Source: Arthrobacter sp. 31Y (GTDB lineage Bacteria; Actinomycetota; Actinomycetes; Actinomycetales; Micrococcaceae). From it: DNA of 64,000 nucleotides. The stretch spans positions 2,604,001 through 2,668,000 of the forward strand of contig NZ_JAFW01000001.1 in the NCBI RefSeq assembly GCF_000526335.1, read 5' to 3'. The notes beneath the pieces were generated by a model. That model searched no databases. It had not been told where the DNA came from and saw nothing but the letters and a program-made list of their open reading frames with translations. The translations under genes were made by a program, and so were the position numbers. Below are positions 16,970 through 26,550 of this stretch, one piece after another. How positions within the stretch are numbered: the first letter of the stretch is position 1; each line of letters begins with the position of its first letter.

Positions 16970-17970
16970 CCCTCGCTGGATTTGCGGCCCAAGCCACGGA
17001 CGGCTGCTGCGGCCCGGCGCCCGTCCAGAACCACGCGCTTGACCCGGTAAAAGACCTCCGGCGACGTTGAAAGCAGTCCCTGTTTGACGGTTTTTGCCGC
17101 CACGGCCTTCACGCGCGTCAGCAGCGGCGCAGTGCCGAGGCTTTCGATGATCTGGACGTGAGTGGCAAACTCCCATTTGTAGGTTTCGGCGCCCTGCAGG
17201 AAATCGAAACTGCTATGACCCAGGTCAAAGCTATGTTTCATGACCCGCAAAAGCATCTCCGTGCCGATCCCATGCTTGGCGAAAGCCGGGCTATACGCCG
17301 GAATGAGTGCCAGGTATTCGTCCTCCTGCCAGATGAAGCCGGCATGGAAAGCGACGTATTCATCGGCCACTTTCAGTGTGGAGAGAATCAGGTGCCCATC
17401 CTCAAAGAGTCGCCTGAGCATTGCCACTGATTTCGCATTCTCCAGTGTCTCGTGCCCGCCCTTGTACTGCTGGGTCTTCCATTGAATGCAGGTATCAAAA
17501 GCTGCGATATCCGGATTATCGAACATGAACTCAGGCTCGCCAAACTGCTCGCTCAGCTTCCGGAGCCGCTGCCGTTGGGTTCTCAGTAAACTCTTGCTCC
17601 TTTTCCGGATGAGGGCCAAGTACGCCTCCCAGGTTTCAAAAGCAGCCCAGATAACCAAAGGTGCCGGTTCCAAAGGCGAGTCGGGCACCACCGAGGTGGG
17701 GTCCTCATCCGGCAAAGCGATCAGGGACGTCACCACTTTGGGAACGTAGCGCAGGGTTTCGGACGGTGAAGCGGTGACGCCGCGGCCGGGCAGAGGTTTC
17801 ACATAGTCGTAGAAGGGCCCGCTGTGGACCGCCCTTTTCCCGTTGATTTCGGCAAGCCGGACGTGGGCTTTACTTCCACGAATTCCGTAGGTTTTCAGTT
17901 CAATGGTTTTTGCCTGATAGAAATCACGGGCAAGTGCCGTGAGGAAGGCGTCGGAAGCGTAGAAGTCCAT
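16966..17970 (-). CDS. BioF2-like (GNAT-fold) acetyltransferase
   Basis: 334 residues. The central part fits the BioF2-like/Acetyltransf_6 domain: KSLLRTQRQRLRKLSEQFGE, WKTQQYKGG, LRRLFEDGHLILSTLKVADEYVAFHAGFIW and FAKHGIGTEMLLRVMKHSFDLG followed by FDFLQGAETYKWEFA. Such proteins often modify cell-surface polysaccharide precursors or act in peptidoglycan-type aminoacylation. Lys/Arg-rich C-terminus. Cytosolic, no signal peptide. The acceptor substrate is unknown. Confidence 0.8.
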   Translation of the reverse strand: MDFYASDAFLTALARDFYQAKTIELKTYGIRGSKAHVRLAEINGKRAVHSGPFYDYVKPLPGRGVTASPSETLRYVPKVVTSLIALPDEDPTSVVPDSPLEPAPLVIWAAFETWEAYLALIRKRSKSLLRTQRQRLRKLSEQFGEPEFMFDNPDIAAFDTCIQWKTQQYKGGHETLENAKSVAMLRRLFEDGHLILSTLKVADEYVAFHAGFIWQEDEYLALIPAYSPAFAKHGIGTEMLLRVMKHSFDLGHSSFDFLQGAETYKWEFATHVQIIESLGTAPLLTRVKAVAAKTVKQGLLSTSPEVFYRVKRVVLDGRRAAAAVRGLGRKSSEG

Positions 17971-18097
17971 ACTGATTTACCCCTGAACAGCCCCGGAGGG
18001 CATCACGTTTGAGCCCAACAAAAGTTGTGGGCTGACTGAGTTCTGGGGATGGAACAAAAGAGTCGGCTGAGTCCAACCTATCCATTCTAAGCCAGGT

Positions 18098-19174
18098 CTA
18101 AAGGAAGCGGTCCAGCAAGCTCGCCTCGGCCATGCGGCTCAAGCCTTCGCGGACTGTACGGGCACGCTGATCGCCGATTCCGTCCACGGTCATCAGATCA
18201 TCAATGGTGGCTGCCATGAGGTTCTGGAGCCCGCCGAAGTAGTCCACCAGACGGTCGGCCACAGCCTTGGGCACTGACTTCAAACCGGACAGCAGGCGGT
18301 ATCCGCGAGGCTGCACCACGGCGTCCAACTGCTCCACCCCACCGGCGAAGCCAATGATGTGAGCAATGCGGCTGAGGTCGATCAGTTCTGTGGGGCCCAG
18401 GTTGAGGAGTGCTTGGACGGCTTCCTCGATTTCTTCGGGCGTAGCGTCCGGATCGGAGTAGTCACGGATGATGACATCGCTGCCGGGCCCGCGCCCCATG
18501 GTGAGCTCCTCCACCTGGAGTGAGAGCAGCCGGCCGTCTTCACCGAGTTCCAGCACGTACTGGGCGATTTCCTCGGAGATGCGGCGGACCATTTCCTGGC
18601 GCTGCAGCGTGACCGCAACGTCCCTGACCGTGACCAGTGCCTCGATCTCCAGGGCCGAAAGCGAGCTGGTGACCTGGTCCAGCCTGGCGCTGTACCGCTC
18701 CAAGGTCGCCAAGGCTTGGTTGGCGCGGGCCAGGACCTTTTCTGAGCCTTCCAGGACGTGGCGCAAACCGTTTACGTAGAGGGCGATGATTTGCATGGAC
18801 TGGCTGACGGAAATAACGGGAACGCCGGTCTGGATGGCCACACGCTCTGCGGTGCGGTGCCTGGTCCCTGATTCCTGGGTTTCGATACTGGAATCGGGCA
18901 CCAACTGGACGGCGGCCCGGACGATGTTGCTGGCATCCTTGTCACAGATGATGGCGCCGTCCATCTTGGCCAGCTCGCGGAGACGCGTGGGGGAGAAATC
19001 GATGCCGATATCGAACCCGCCGGAACAGATGGAGTCGATGGTGCGGTCGTAGCCCAGAACGATCAAGGCGCCGGTGCGTCCACGGAGAATGCGTTCCAGG
19101 CCGTCACGCAATGGAGTTCCGGGTGCGACTCTGGCAAGGGTCGCCTTAAGCGACTCTTCCGGGCTCCGGGCCAT
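18098..19174 (-). CDS. disA: DNA integrity scanning protein, diadenylate cyclase
   Basis: 358 residues, full length. N-terminal DAC domain makes c-di-AMP: DGA in AKMDGAIICDKDASN and the catalytic GTRHRTAE loop, then GVPVISVSQSMQ. A middle helical spine (about 150-285) and C-terminal helix-hairpin-helix (LMAATIDDLMTVDGIGDQRARTVREG-type) bind branched DNA. In most actinobacteria it sits next to radA, whose product inhibits it in known cases; here radA is 12 kb upstream with the urea/guanidine operon between them. Confidence 0.95.
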   Translation of the reverse strand: MARSPEESLKATLARVAPGTPLRDGLERILRGRTGALIVLGYDRTIDSICSGGFDIGIDFSPTRLRELAKMDGAIICDKDASNIVRAAVQLVPDSSIETQESGTRHRTAERVAIQTGVPVISVSQSMQIIALYVNGLRHVLEGSEKVLARANQALATLERYSARLDQVTSSLSALEIEALVTVRDVAVTLQRQEMVRRISEEIAQYVLELGEDGRLLSLQVEELTMGRGPGSDVIIRDYSDPDATPEEIEEAVQALLNLGPTELIDLSRIAHIIGFAGGVEQLDAVVQPRGYRLLSGLKSVPKAVADRLVDYFGGLQNLMAATIDDLMTVDGIGDQRARTVREGLSRMAEASLLDRFL

Positions 19175-19359
19175 AGGGTTTCCCTTCGAAGGTGCAAGCC
19201 ATGGCTCACAGACAAGCTGAATCCGGCGTCAGTGCGCTCAACAAAAAATGCCCACAAGACGACAAGCACAATGATAGGGCTTCAAGGCACCGTTAACCGC
19301 ACCACCAAGCCCCAAAGTGGGTCATTTCGTTATGTTCGGTGTTGCCCAGAAAGTGGTTT

Positions 19360-19402
19360 GGCGGCCGATTGATGGAAACCCTATTTCGGTCAATCGGCCG
19401 CC
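19360..19402. terminator. Hairpin after the allophanate hydrolase gene
   Basis: GGCGGCCGATTGA and TCAATCGGCCGCC form a 13-bp perfect stem with a 17-base loop, 6 bp beyond the allophanate hydrolase stop on the minus strand. It likely ends the long operon ahead of disA. No strong T run. Confidence 0.6.
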
Positions 19403-19408
19403 CTCACA

Positions 19409-21253
19409 CTAGCGCTGGCCGCGGCTAAGACCTGTCAGCAGGGCGCTGCCCGCCTCCCGCCAGAGTCCCTGGTTGCCGGGCACTGCGGGACTTTCTTCCA
19501 AATATTTAATCCAATCGCCGTACTCGGTAATGTCCCGCGCGCCTGCCGCGGCTACTGCATCGCATGCGAATCCCACCGCCGTGCTCCCATCGTCCAAGGT
19601 GATGGACCCCAGCAGCATGGGTTCGGGCAAGTCAGCGAGGAAAGACCCCAACGCAGCTTCGGAAAGCAGCCACCTTTCTGCCACGAGCCCGGTTCCTTGT
19701 TCGGATCGAACCACGCCGGGCTTGGGAGGGGTGGTTTCCAAGGCCACCATTCGGTACCGGGCCGCAGTGATCACCCGGCCGTCCCAGAAAGCTCCGCGCC
19801 GCTCAAGTTCCGCCGCCAAGGGCTGGCCCTTCCGGTGGGCGCCCACCACAACCAAGGGAACGACGCCGGCGCCCGCGGCAACTGGCCAGGAAACCTCTGG
19901 CGCGGCAGGCTTAGTGCTGGCAGCGCGCGCAGCACCGGCAGCGAACAGCTCTGGCTTCTCCGGCGTGCGCTCGATTCGCCGGGCGATATCCGCGGCCACG
20001 CCGTCCTCGAAGGCTCGGGCAATGACCGTCAGGCCGAACTGGGAGACGCCGTCTTCGTCAGTGACCGTACCTGCCGGCACCGCAACAGCGCTGAGATCAA
20101 AGAGGTTGCAGAAGTTCGTGTACGTGCCCATCCGGGAATTGACCCCGACGGGATCGGCCGCGACCTCGGCCAGCGTCGGATGGAAGGGGGCTGTTGGCAC
20201 CACCAGGGCATCGAAGCCGACCAGCCGCCGCATGGCCTCGTCGCGGAGCCGCTCCAAAGACGCGGTGTCCGCTACGTACTGGTGCGCAGGGATCCTGCCC
20301 GCTTTGGTGACGATCCCCGCAACGGTGGGATCGAGCGTGGCAGAAACCCCGCCGGCTTGCACCTGGTCAATGAAGCTCCCGACGGCGGCGTAGCGTTCGG
20401 CCACCAATCCGCCGTCGTACAGCAGCCGTGCTGCCTCCAGGAAGACGTCCACATCAATGGGCTCGGCCACCACCCCGGTGGACCGCAGCCGCTCGATCTG
20501 TGCCTCGAACTCGAGCGCCCACGCGTCCGGGAGGGCTGGCAGGGCGGCCGGATAGGCCACCCGCGGTGTGGCCGGCGCGGCGAACTTCACGTCCGCGGGC
20601 CAGCTACGACCCTCCCCGGCCATGATGCCCATAGCGAGCTCGGCAGTGGCGAGGTCCCGGGCGAAAATCGTGGCGGTATCCCAGGAACGGCATGCAGGAA
20701 CCACGCCCTCGGTGGACACCACGCCTAGAGTCGGTTTGATCCCCACAATTCCCTGCAGGGCAGCAGGAATCCGGCCCGAACCCGCTGTGTCCGTCCCGAT
20801 GGCGATGTCCACCAAGCCCAAGGCCACCGCCACTGCGGAACCCGAACTTGAACCGCCGGAAATTCGCTCCGGACGCCGCGAATCGCGCACGGCTCCATAC
20901 GGGCTGCGGGTACCCACCAGTCCCGTGGCGAACTGGTCCAGGTTGGTGGCCCCAAGCACCAACGCGCCCGCAGCGCGGAGCCGAGCAACCGACACCGCAT
21001 CCCGGGCGGGCAAATCGCCAAAGCCGGGGCACGCCGCCGTCGTGATCAGACCGGCAAGATCCACGTTGTTCTTTACGGCGAGCAGGAGGCCGGCAAGGGG
21101 CAGGTCCTCCCCGGCCTCCACGGCGGCGTCAATCCTGGCCGCCTCTGCGAGCAATTCATCCCGTCCCCGCAAATGAATCCAGATTTCAGGACGGTCGACG
21201 GCGTCAATCGCCTTAAGCGCGGCGAGGACGCGTTCCACCGTGGGCCCGCTCAT
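19409..21253 (-). CDS. atzF: Allophanate hydrolase
   Basis: 614 residues. The amidase-signature domain (about 1-440) has the Ser-cisSer-Lys triad: Lys in LLAVKNNVDLAG, cis-Ser and Ser in GGSSSGSAVAVALG and DTAGSGRIPAALQG. The C-terminal domain (about 470-605, VVGAHRKGQPLAAELERRGA, MLLGSITLDDGSTAVGF) is the allophanate hydrolase C-terminal fold, which decarboxylates the intermediate. Product is ammonia and CO2 from allophanate. Its ATG overlaps the carboxylase stop by 4 bp. It is the common last enzyme for urea amidolyase and for the guanidine carboxylase route. Confidence 0.93.
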   Translation of the reverse strand: MSGPTVERVLAALKAIDAVDRPEIWIHLRGRDELLAEAARIDAAVEAGEDLPLAGLLLAVKNNVDLAGLITTAACPGFGDLPARDAVSVARLRAAGALVLGATNLDQFATGLVGTRSPYGAVRDSRRPERISGGSSSGSAVAVALGLVDIAIGTDTAGSGRIPAALQGIVGIKPTLGVVSTEGVVPACRSWDTATIFARDLATAELAMGIMAGEGRSWPADVKFAAPATPRVAYPAALPALPDAWALEFEAQIERLRSTGVVAEPIDVDVFLEAARLLYDGGLVAERYAAVGSFIDQVQAGGVSATLDPTVAGIVTKAGRIPAHQYVADTASLERLRDEAMRRLVGFDALVVPTAPFHPTLAEVAADPVGVNSRMGTYTNFCNLFDLSAVAVPAGTVTDEDGVSQFGLTVIARAFEDGVAADIARRIERTPEKPELFAAGAARAASTKPAAPEVSWPVAAGAGVVPLVVVGAHRKGQPLAAELERRGAFWDGRVITAARYRMVALETTPPKPGVVRSEQGTGLVAERWLLSEAALGSFLADLPEPMLLGSITLDDGSTAVGFACDAVAAAGARDITEYGDWIKYLEESPAVPGNQGLWREAGSALLTGLSRGQR

Positions 21254-24200
21254 GATGCGCTTCCTTCCAGCACAAGTGCGGGTTCCCGAATGTCCACAGG
21301 CTCAAGCACCACCAGTGCCTCGCCTGCTACCACTTGGGCGCCGGCCGACGGGAGGACGCGGTGCACGATGCCATCCGTGGGGGCTTGAATGACCGTCTCC
21401 ATTTTCATCGCCTCCAGGGAAACCAGGGACTGGCCGGCCGTCACCACGTCGCCGGGTTCCACGTCCACTTTCCACACACTCGCGGCGAACGGGGACGTGA
21501 CCAAGGTCCCGCCGTCGGGAACCACCACGTCGTCCGCTGGCGGGGCCAGGGAAACAGCCTGCTCTGCGCGATCGAACTCGCCGGCTTCCTCCCAGACCTG
21601 GCGTTCCACAGCGAAGGCGGCCGCCTGGGTTTCACGGAACTCCGCGATGGAGACGCTGTTACGCTCCAGGAATTCCTCATGTTCGGCCAGCGAGAAAGTG
21701 CCTTCCGCAATCTCCACGCCCCGGCCCCTGCCGGCAGCCATGTCCGCCCGGAGATCCAGGAGTTCCTCAGGGCTGACGGGGTACCAGGAAATACGGTCAA
21801 AGAACCGGAGCAGCCACGGGGAGCCGGGCTCGAAGGGCGCGGCGTCCGCGTAGCGCGACCATACTTGCGTGGTCCGCCCAACAAACTGGTAACCACCTGG
21901 ACCTTCCATGCCGTAAATGCACATGTAGGCCCCGCCAATGCCCACGGCGTTCTCCGGGGTCCACGTGCGGGCAGGGTTGTACTTGGTGGTGACCAGCCGG
22001 TGCCGCGGATCCAAGGGCGTTGCCACCGGGGCTCCCAGGTACACGTCCCCCAGACCCAAAACAAGGTACTCGGCGTCGAAGACGGTATCGAAGACATCGC
22101 TGACAGAGTCCAAGCCGTTGATGCGGCGAATGAACTCGATGTTCCACGGGCACCACGGGGCGTCATCGCGGACACCTGCCATGTAACGCTCGATTGCCTC
22201 ACGGGTGGCGGGGTCATCCCAAGACAACGGGAGGCGGACACTGCGGCTAGGCACCACCAACTCCGAACTGGCAGGGAGCGAAGCGTCTATCTCCCTGACC
22301 AAGCCCAACAGCTTGGATGTGGGTAGGACCGACGGATCAGCCTTGATCTGCAAGGAACGGATGCCCGGGGTCAGGTCCACGATGCCCGGGACTCTGAGAC
22401 GGTCCAGTTCCTGGTGCAGGGCGTGGACGCGGGCGCGCAGGCCCAGGTCCAGCACCATATCCCCGTACTCCACCAGAAGGTTGTCATCACCGGAGCGGCG
22501 GAAGGTGACCGCAGGCCGGCCCTCGCCTTCGGGCACCCGGCCCAGCACGCCGTCGTCGCCGTCTCCGCGCAGCAGTCCAGCGGTGCCGGACGTAGTGCCG
22601 GACGCCATGCCCGTGCTGAAGCCGGCACTGCCCGGGAGCATCAGCTGCCGTGCAGCGCCGAGTTCCTTGACGGAAGGCGCCTCAACCGAGCGGATCGGCA
22701 CAAAGCGGACCTTGTCCCCGGGACGGAGTTGCCCCAGCTTCCAGCGCTCGCCGGCCACCACGGTGACGGGGCAGACGAAACCGCCAAGGCTGGGACCATC
22801 CGGGCCCAGCAGGATGGGGGTGTCGCCGGTGAAGTCCAGGGCGCCTACCGAGTAGGCGGTGTCGTGAATATTGGAGGGGTGCAGTCCGGCCTCGCCGCCA
22901 TCATTGCGTGCCCAGCGCGGTTTGGGCCCGATCAGGCGGACGCCGGTGCGGGCGGAGTTGAAGTGGACCTCATATTCGGCGGAATAGAGCTCCTCTATGT
23001 CTTCGCGTTGGAAGAATTCGGGTGCGCCATGCGGCCCTTCCACCACTTTCAGCTCCCATTCCGAGGTGAGTGCCGGGCGGCTCTCCGCCGGGACTACGCC
23101 GGGGACGGTTTCGGGCAGGTACCCGGTGACCGTTCGGAGCACATCGCTGGCCCGCAGCACACGGCCGCCGTGGCCGCCGAACTGGCCCAAGGTGAAGGTG
23201 GACGCGCTGACAAGGTACTGGGGAACATCCAGCCCGCCTTCAAACAGGATGTAACCCCGCAGCCCGGAACCGTCAGCCGAGCCGACATCCAGCAGGCCGT
23301 TCCCGGGGACGGTGATGGGCTCCCAAGTGTTAGCCGCGACGCCGTTGACGGTGACGGCGACGTCAGCGCCGGTGACGCACACCGTGGTGGCGTGGGTGAA
23401 CCGGAGCGCCGGCCCGGCCATGGTGAACTCCAACCCGGGCGCGCCCTCGGGGTTACCCAGGGCGGTGTTGCCCAGCCGGAACGACAAGTCATCCATGGGA
23501 CCACTGGGCGGCACGCCGATCTGCCACAGTCCGGTCCTGCCCGGCCAGTCCTGCACGCTGGTCTGGAGGCCTGGCCGCTCAACGGTGATCCGCGGTTCCG
23601 GATCGCCTACGGTGTCCAGGGTTCCGGTGGAATGCCCGGCCGAGCGGACCACGTCCATTCCGGCCACGGCACGCAGCATGCCCAGGTTCGTCTCAATGCC
23701 ATCAATGCGGGTCTCTGCCAGCGCAGCGGCCAGGGCGTCGAAAGCGGCGTCGCGGGTGCTGCCGGAAGTGATGATCTTGCCCAGCAGGGGATCGTAACTG
23801 GTGGAGACTTCGCTGCCGGTTTCAACCCAGGCGTCAATGCGTACGACGTCGGAGGCCGGGTACTGCGCGTTGGTGACGGTTCCGGCGCTGGGCTGGAAAT
23901 TGCGGGCGGGGTCTTCTGCGTAGATGCGCGCTTCCACGGCATGGCCTGAGACGGGCACGCTGTCCGGCACGCCCTCAAGTACGGGCTCCTGCTGCGCCAG
24001 ATTCAGCATCCACTCCACCAGGTCCACGCCGGTGATGGCCTCGGTGACGGGGTGCTCTACTTGCAGCCGGGCGTTGACTTCCAGGAAGGATGCCTCTTGG
24101 CGGATGGGGTCGTAGACGAACTCCACCGTGCCTGCCGAGCGGTAGCCTACGGAGGCACACAGGGCGCGTGAACTCCGGTGCAGCTCCTCACGCAAGGCAT

Positions 24201-24948
24201 CAGGGAGGTCCGGTGCGGGTGCCTCTTCGAGTACTTTCTGGTGGCGGCGTTGCAGCGAGCAGTCACGATCTCCGAGGCTCACCACGCGACCCTTACCGTC
24301 GCCGAACACCTGGACTTCCACGTGGCGGGCGTGTTCAATGTAGCGTTCCGCGAAGACCCCGGCGGTGCCGAAGCTGGAGCTGGCCAAGCGTGCCACCCGG
24401 GAGTAATTGTCGCGGAGATCGGCCTCGTCCCGGCAAACTGCCATGCCGATGCCGCCGCCACCGCCGGTTGCCTTGAGCATGAGCGGGTAGCCGATGGTTT
24501 CCGCTGCTGCCACGGCCTCGTCCACGTCTTCCAGCAGGCCGGATCCCGCGATCATGGGAACGCCCGCGCGTTGAGCGGCATCACGCGCTGTGTGCTTGGT
24601 CCCGAAGATCCGGAGCTGTTCGGGGGTGGGCCCCACAAAGACGAGCCCGGCTGCTTCAACTGCTTCCGCGAACGCGGCGTCCTCGGACAGGAACCCGTAG
24701 CCGGGGTGAATGGCGCCGGCCCCGGTGGCAGCCGCCGCACTGAGGATGGCGTCTACCTTCAGATAGGACTCCTTGGCGGGCGCAGGTCCCAACAGGACGG
24801 CCTCATCTGCGAGCTTCACGTGTTTGGCTCCGCGGTCTGCCTCCGAGAAAACGGCGACGGTGCGCAGTCCGGCTTTGCGGGCGGATTCGATGATCCGGCA
24901 GGCGATCTCGCCGCGATTGGCAATGAGAAGGGTGTCGAAACGGTTCAT
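21250..24948 (-). CDS. Urea carboxylase family biotin enzyme (urea or guanidine carboxylase)
   Basis: 1232 residues from the ATG overlapping the upstream gene. Order of domains: biotin carboxylase (1-450; LLIANRGEIACRIIESARK, ATP grasp GGGGIGMAVCRDE, FLEVNARLQVEHPVTE), KipA/AHS2-like (about 480-790; VERPGLQTSVQDWPGRTG), KipI/AHS1-like (about 840-1050; DLTPGIRSLQIKAD), and a C-terminal biotin carrier with the biotinyl Lys in LEAMKMET. Classical annotation is urea carboxylase. Because the two DUF1989 proteins upstream are carboxyguanidine deiminase subunits in characterised systems, guanidine is the likelier substrate. Alignment of the carboxyltransferase pocket would decide. Confidence 0.92.
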   Translation of the reverse strand: MNRFDTLLIANRGEIACRIIESARKAGLRTVAVFSEADRGAKHVKLADEAVLLGPAPAKESYLKVDAILSAAAATGAGAIHPGYGFLSEDAAFAEAVEAAGLVFVGPTPEQLRIFGTKHTARDAAQRAGVPMIAGSGLLEDVDEAVAAAETIGYPLMLKATGGGGGIGMAVCRDEADLRDNYSRVARLASSSFGTAGVFAERYIEHARHVEVQVFGDGKGRVVSLGDRDCSLQRRHQKVLEEAPAPDLPDALREELHRSSRALCASVGYRSAGTVEFVYDPIRQEASFLEVNARLQVEHPVTEAITGVDLVEWMLNLAQQEPVLEGVPDSVPVSGHAVEARIYAEDPARNFQPSAGTVTNAQYPASDVVRIDAWVETGSEVSTSYDPLLGKIITSGSTRDAAFDALAAALAETRIDGIETNLGMLRAVAGMDVVRSAGHSTGTLDTVGDPEPRITVERPGLQTSVQDWPGRTGLWQIGVPPSGPMDDLSFRLGNTALGNPEGAPGLEFTMAGPALRFTHATTVCVTGADVAVTVNGVAANTWEPITVPGNGLLDVGSADGSGLRGYILFEGGLDVPQYLVSASTFTLGQFGGHGGRVLRASDVLRTVTGYLPETVPGVVPAESRPALTSEWELKVVEGPHGAPEFFQREDIEELYSAEYEVHFNSARTGVRLIGPKPRWARNDGGEAGLHPSNIHDTAYSVGALDFTGDTPILLGPDGPSLGGFVCPVTVVAGERWKLGQLRPGDKVRFVPIRSVEAPSVKELGAARQLMLPGSAGFSTGMASGTTSGTAGLLRGDGDDGVLGRVPEGEGRPAVTFRRSGDDNLLVEYGDMVLDLGLRARVHALHQELDRLRVPGIVDLTPGIRSLQIKADPSVLPTSKLLGLVREIDASLPASSELVVPSRSVRLPLSWDDPATREAIERYMAGVRDDAPWCPWNIEFIRRINGLDSVSDVFDTVFDAEYLVLGLGDVYLGAPVATPLDPRHRLVTTKYNPARTWTPENAVGIGGAYMCIYGMEGPGGYQFVGRTTQVWSRYADAAPFEPGSPWLLRFFDRISWYPVSPEELLDLRADMAAGRGRGVEIAEGTFSLAEHEEFLERNSVSIAEFRETQAAAFAVERQVWEEAGEFDRAEQAVSLAPPADDVVVPDGGTLVTSPFAASVWKVDVEPGDVVTAGQSLVSLEAMKMETVIQAPTDGIVHRVLPSAGAQVVAGEALVVLEPVDIREPALVLEGSAS

Positions 24949-25601
24949 GCGCGGGCCTCCGGACGTGTGACGATCATGCGCACCGGCGTGGGGTTGAAGC
25001 CGTTGCAAGGGTTGTTGATTTGGGGGCAGTTGGATACGAGCACCAGGGTGTCCACCTCGGCGCGGACTGCTACGCGCTTGCCCGGAGCGGATAACCCGTC
25101 CACGATTCCAAGGGCACCATCAGGGTCCACGGGTACGTTCATGAACCAGTTGATGTTGGACACCAGATCCTTCTTGCCCAGGTCCCACTTGGCGCCTTCA
25201 ATGAGGAAGTTCTCCACACAGGCGTGCTGTTCATGGGTGTGCTGGCCATAGCGGAGGGTGTTGGATTCCTGCGAGCAGGCGCCTCCGATGGTGTCGTGGA
25301 TGCCAACCTCATCTGCCACCACGGTCATGAGTTCCCGGCCGCTGTCCGCGCGCAGGACTGAGCCGGTGGTGAGGAAGATGTTGCCTTGGGTCGCGATGGT
25401 CATGGCGGCCGAGTAGCGGGTGCTGGTGTCTTGGGCCGCGTAGAGAATGCAGTCCACGGCCTGGTTGCCATCGAGGTCCACAATGGTGAGTACGTCTCCG
25501 GCCTCAACCACGGCGGACCACGGGCCGCGGGCTTCCACCAACTCGTCCAGTACCACGTGCCCTGGCACTAGTGCGGGGATGGTTTCTGCGATGGCGTTCA
25601 T
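24945..25601 (-). CDS. DUF1989 protein, UAAP2 type (carboxyguanidine deiminase subunit candidate)
   Basis: 218 residues from the ATG at 25601. DUF1989 landmarks: VVEAGDVLTIVDLDGNQAVDCILYAAQDTSTRYS, VVADEVGIHDTIGGACSQESN, HEQHACVENFLIE, NINWFMNVPV and the C-terminal VLVLVSNCPQINNPCNGFNPTP. Such proteins pair with UAAP1 beside urea-carboxylase-family genes. In Pseudomonas the pair (CgdAB) removes ammonia from carboxyguanidine to give allophanate. Both ends overlap the neighbours by 4 bp, so subunit stoichiometry is probably kept by translational coupling. Confidence 0.88.
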   Translation of the reverse strand: MNAIAETIPALVPGHVVLDELVEARGPWSAVVEAGDVLTIVDLDGNQAVDCILYAAQDTSTRYSAAMTIATQGNIFLTTGSVLRADSGRELMTVVADEVGIHDTIGGACSQESNTLRYGQHTHEQHACVENFLIEGAKWDLGKKDLVSNINWFMNVPVDPDGALGIVDGLSAPGKRVAVRAEVDTLVLVSNCPQINNPCNGFNPTPVRMIVTRPEARA

Positions 25602-26485
25602 GCGGAAGTCCTTGCGTTGTAGTCGAGTTCTGTGTTGTGGAGGGCGAGACGCCCTTCCGGGCCGAGGCCGACATCGAGGGTTCCGTCCACCAAGGCGGCG
25701 AGGTCTTGCGGCGCCTGCCACGCGATGATGTCCACGGCGCTGCCGCTGAACTCCGCACGCGGGTCCAACGGGTGGGCGGTATTGGCCAGTACCAGCACCG
25801 CGTCCATGTGGAGGAGAAGTTCGACGACGGCCCCGGCGCCGGCGCTGCCGGCGAACTGGATGCTGCCGTCCCGGTCCACGGTGACGCCCTTGAAGAACGA
25901 CAACGACGGCGGGAGTTGCCTTTGGCTGACCCCGTGCTTCATGCCGCCGAGGGTGAGGAGCTCGCGGCCTGCCGGCGACGGGCTGTGGGCTGATCCGGCA
26001 CCGTATTTGGCGGTGTTACCGGCCAGGTTGGTGGTGCCGGTGAGGGCATCGTGCTTCCCGGAGGAATCGGCCACTACTGTTGCCATGAGCCGTCCGGCAT
26101 CGGAAAGAAGCGGGTGGCCTGTGGTCATGTAGGCCTGCCAAGGGACTTTGACAGTATCCGCAACGTTGAGCCGCTCGTGCTGGGCTCCGCTACGGATGAT
26201 GACAGCGTGAACGCAAGCATCGCCGTCGAGGTCCGTGAGCCTGAGGCGCGTCCCACGGGCCAGTTCCAAGTGGGTGTAGCGGCCGAACGAGAGTGTTTCT
26301 GCCCAGGTCAGGGAATCCTTTGCCTCCCTGGGAAGGTTCCGGGTCAATCGTTCCGGGGCCGAAGTAGCCGGAACGTGGATCATGGTCTCGGCTGTACGCC
26401 CGTGCTGGGCCCGTGCGTGCAGCTTGGCGCCGGCTGTTGTGGCGGTGGCGTTTTCAGCGGTGCGTGTTTCAAGAGTCTGTGTCAT
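25598..26485 (-). CDS. DUF1989 protein, UAAP1 type (carboxyguanidine deiminase subunit candidate)
   Basis: 295 residues from the ATG at 26485; the frame stays open upstream but shows no plausible start. After an Ala/Thr-rich, variable first 45 residues comes the DUF1989 core: ELARGTRLRLTDLDGDACVHAVIIR, KVPWQAYMTTGHPLLSDAGRLMATVVADSSGKHDALTG and PSLSFFKGVTVDRDG. It is the partner of the following DUF1989 gene (ATGA overlap). No strong ribosome site is seen, so the start could be reconsidered. Confidence 0.87.
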   Translation of the reverse strand: MTQTLETRTAENATATTAGAKLHARAQHGRTAETMIHVPATSAPERLTRNLPREAKDSLTWAETLSFGRYTHLELARGTRLRLTDLDGDACVHAVIIRSGAQHERLNVADTVKVPWQAYMTTGHPLLSDAGRLMATVVADSSGKHDALTGTTNLAGNTAKYGAGSAHSPSPAGRELLTLGGMKHGVSQRQLPPSLSFFKGVTVDRDGSIQFAGSAGAGAVVELLLHMDAVLVLANTAHPLDPRAEFSGSAVDIIAWQAPQDLAALVDGTLDVGLGPEGRLALHNTELDYNARTSA

Positions 26486-26550
26486 GGCAATCGTTTCTGT
26501 GCTTGAACTGTCTGTGCTTGAACGTGAAGTGGTCTGGCTGTGGCCGGGGG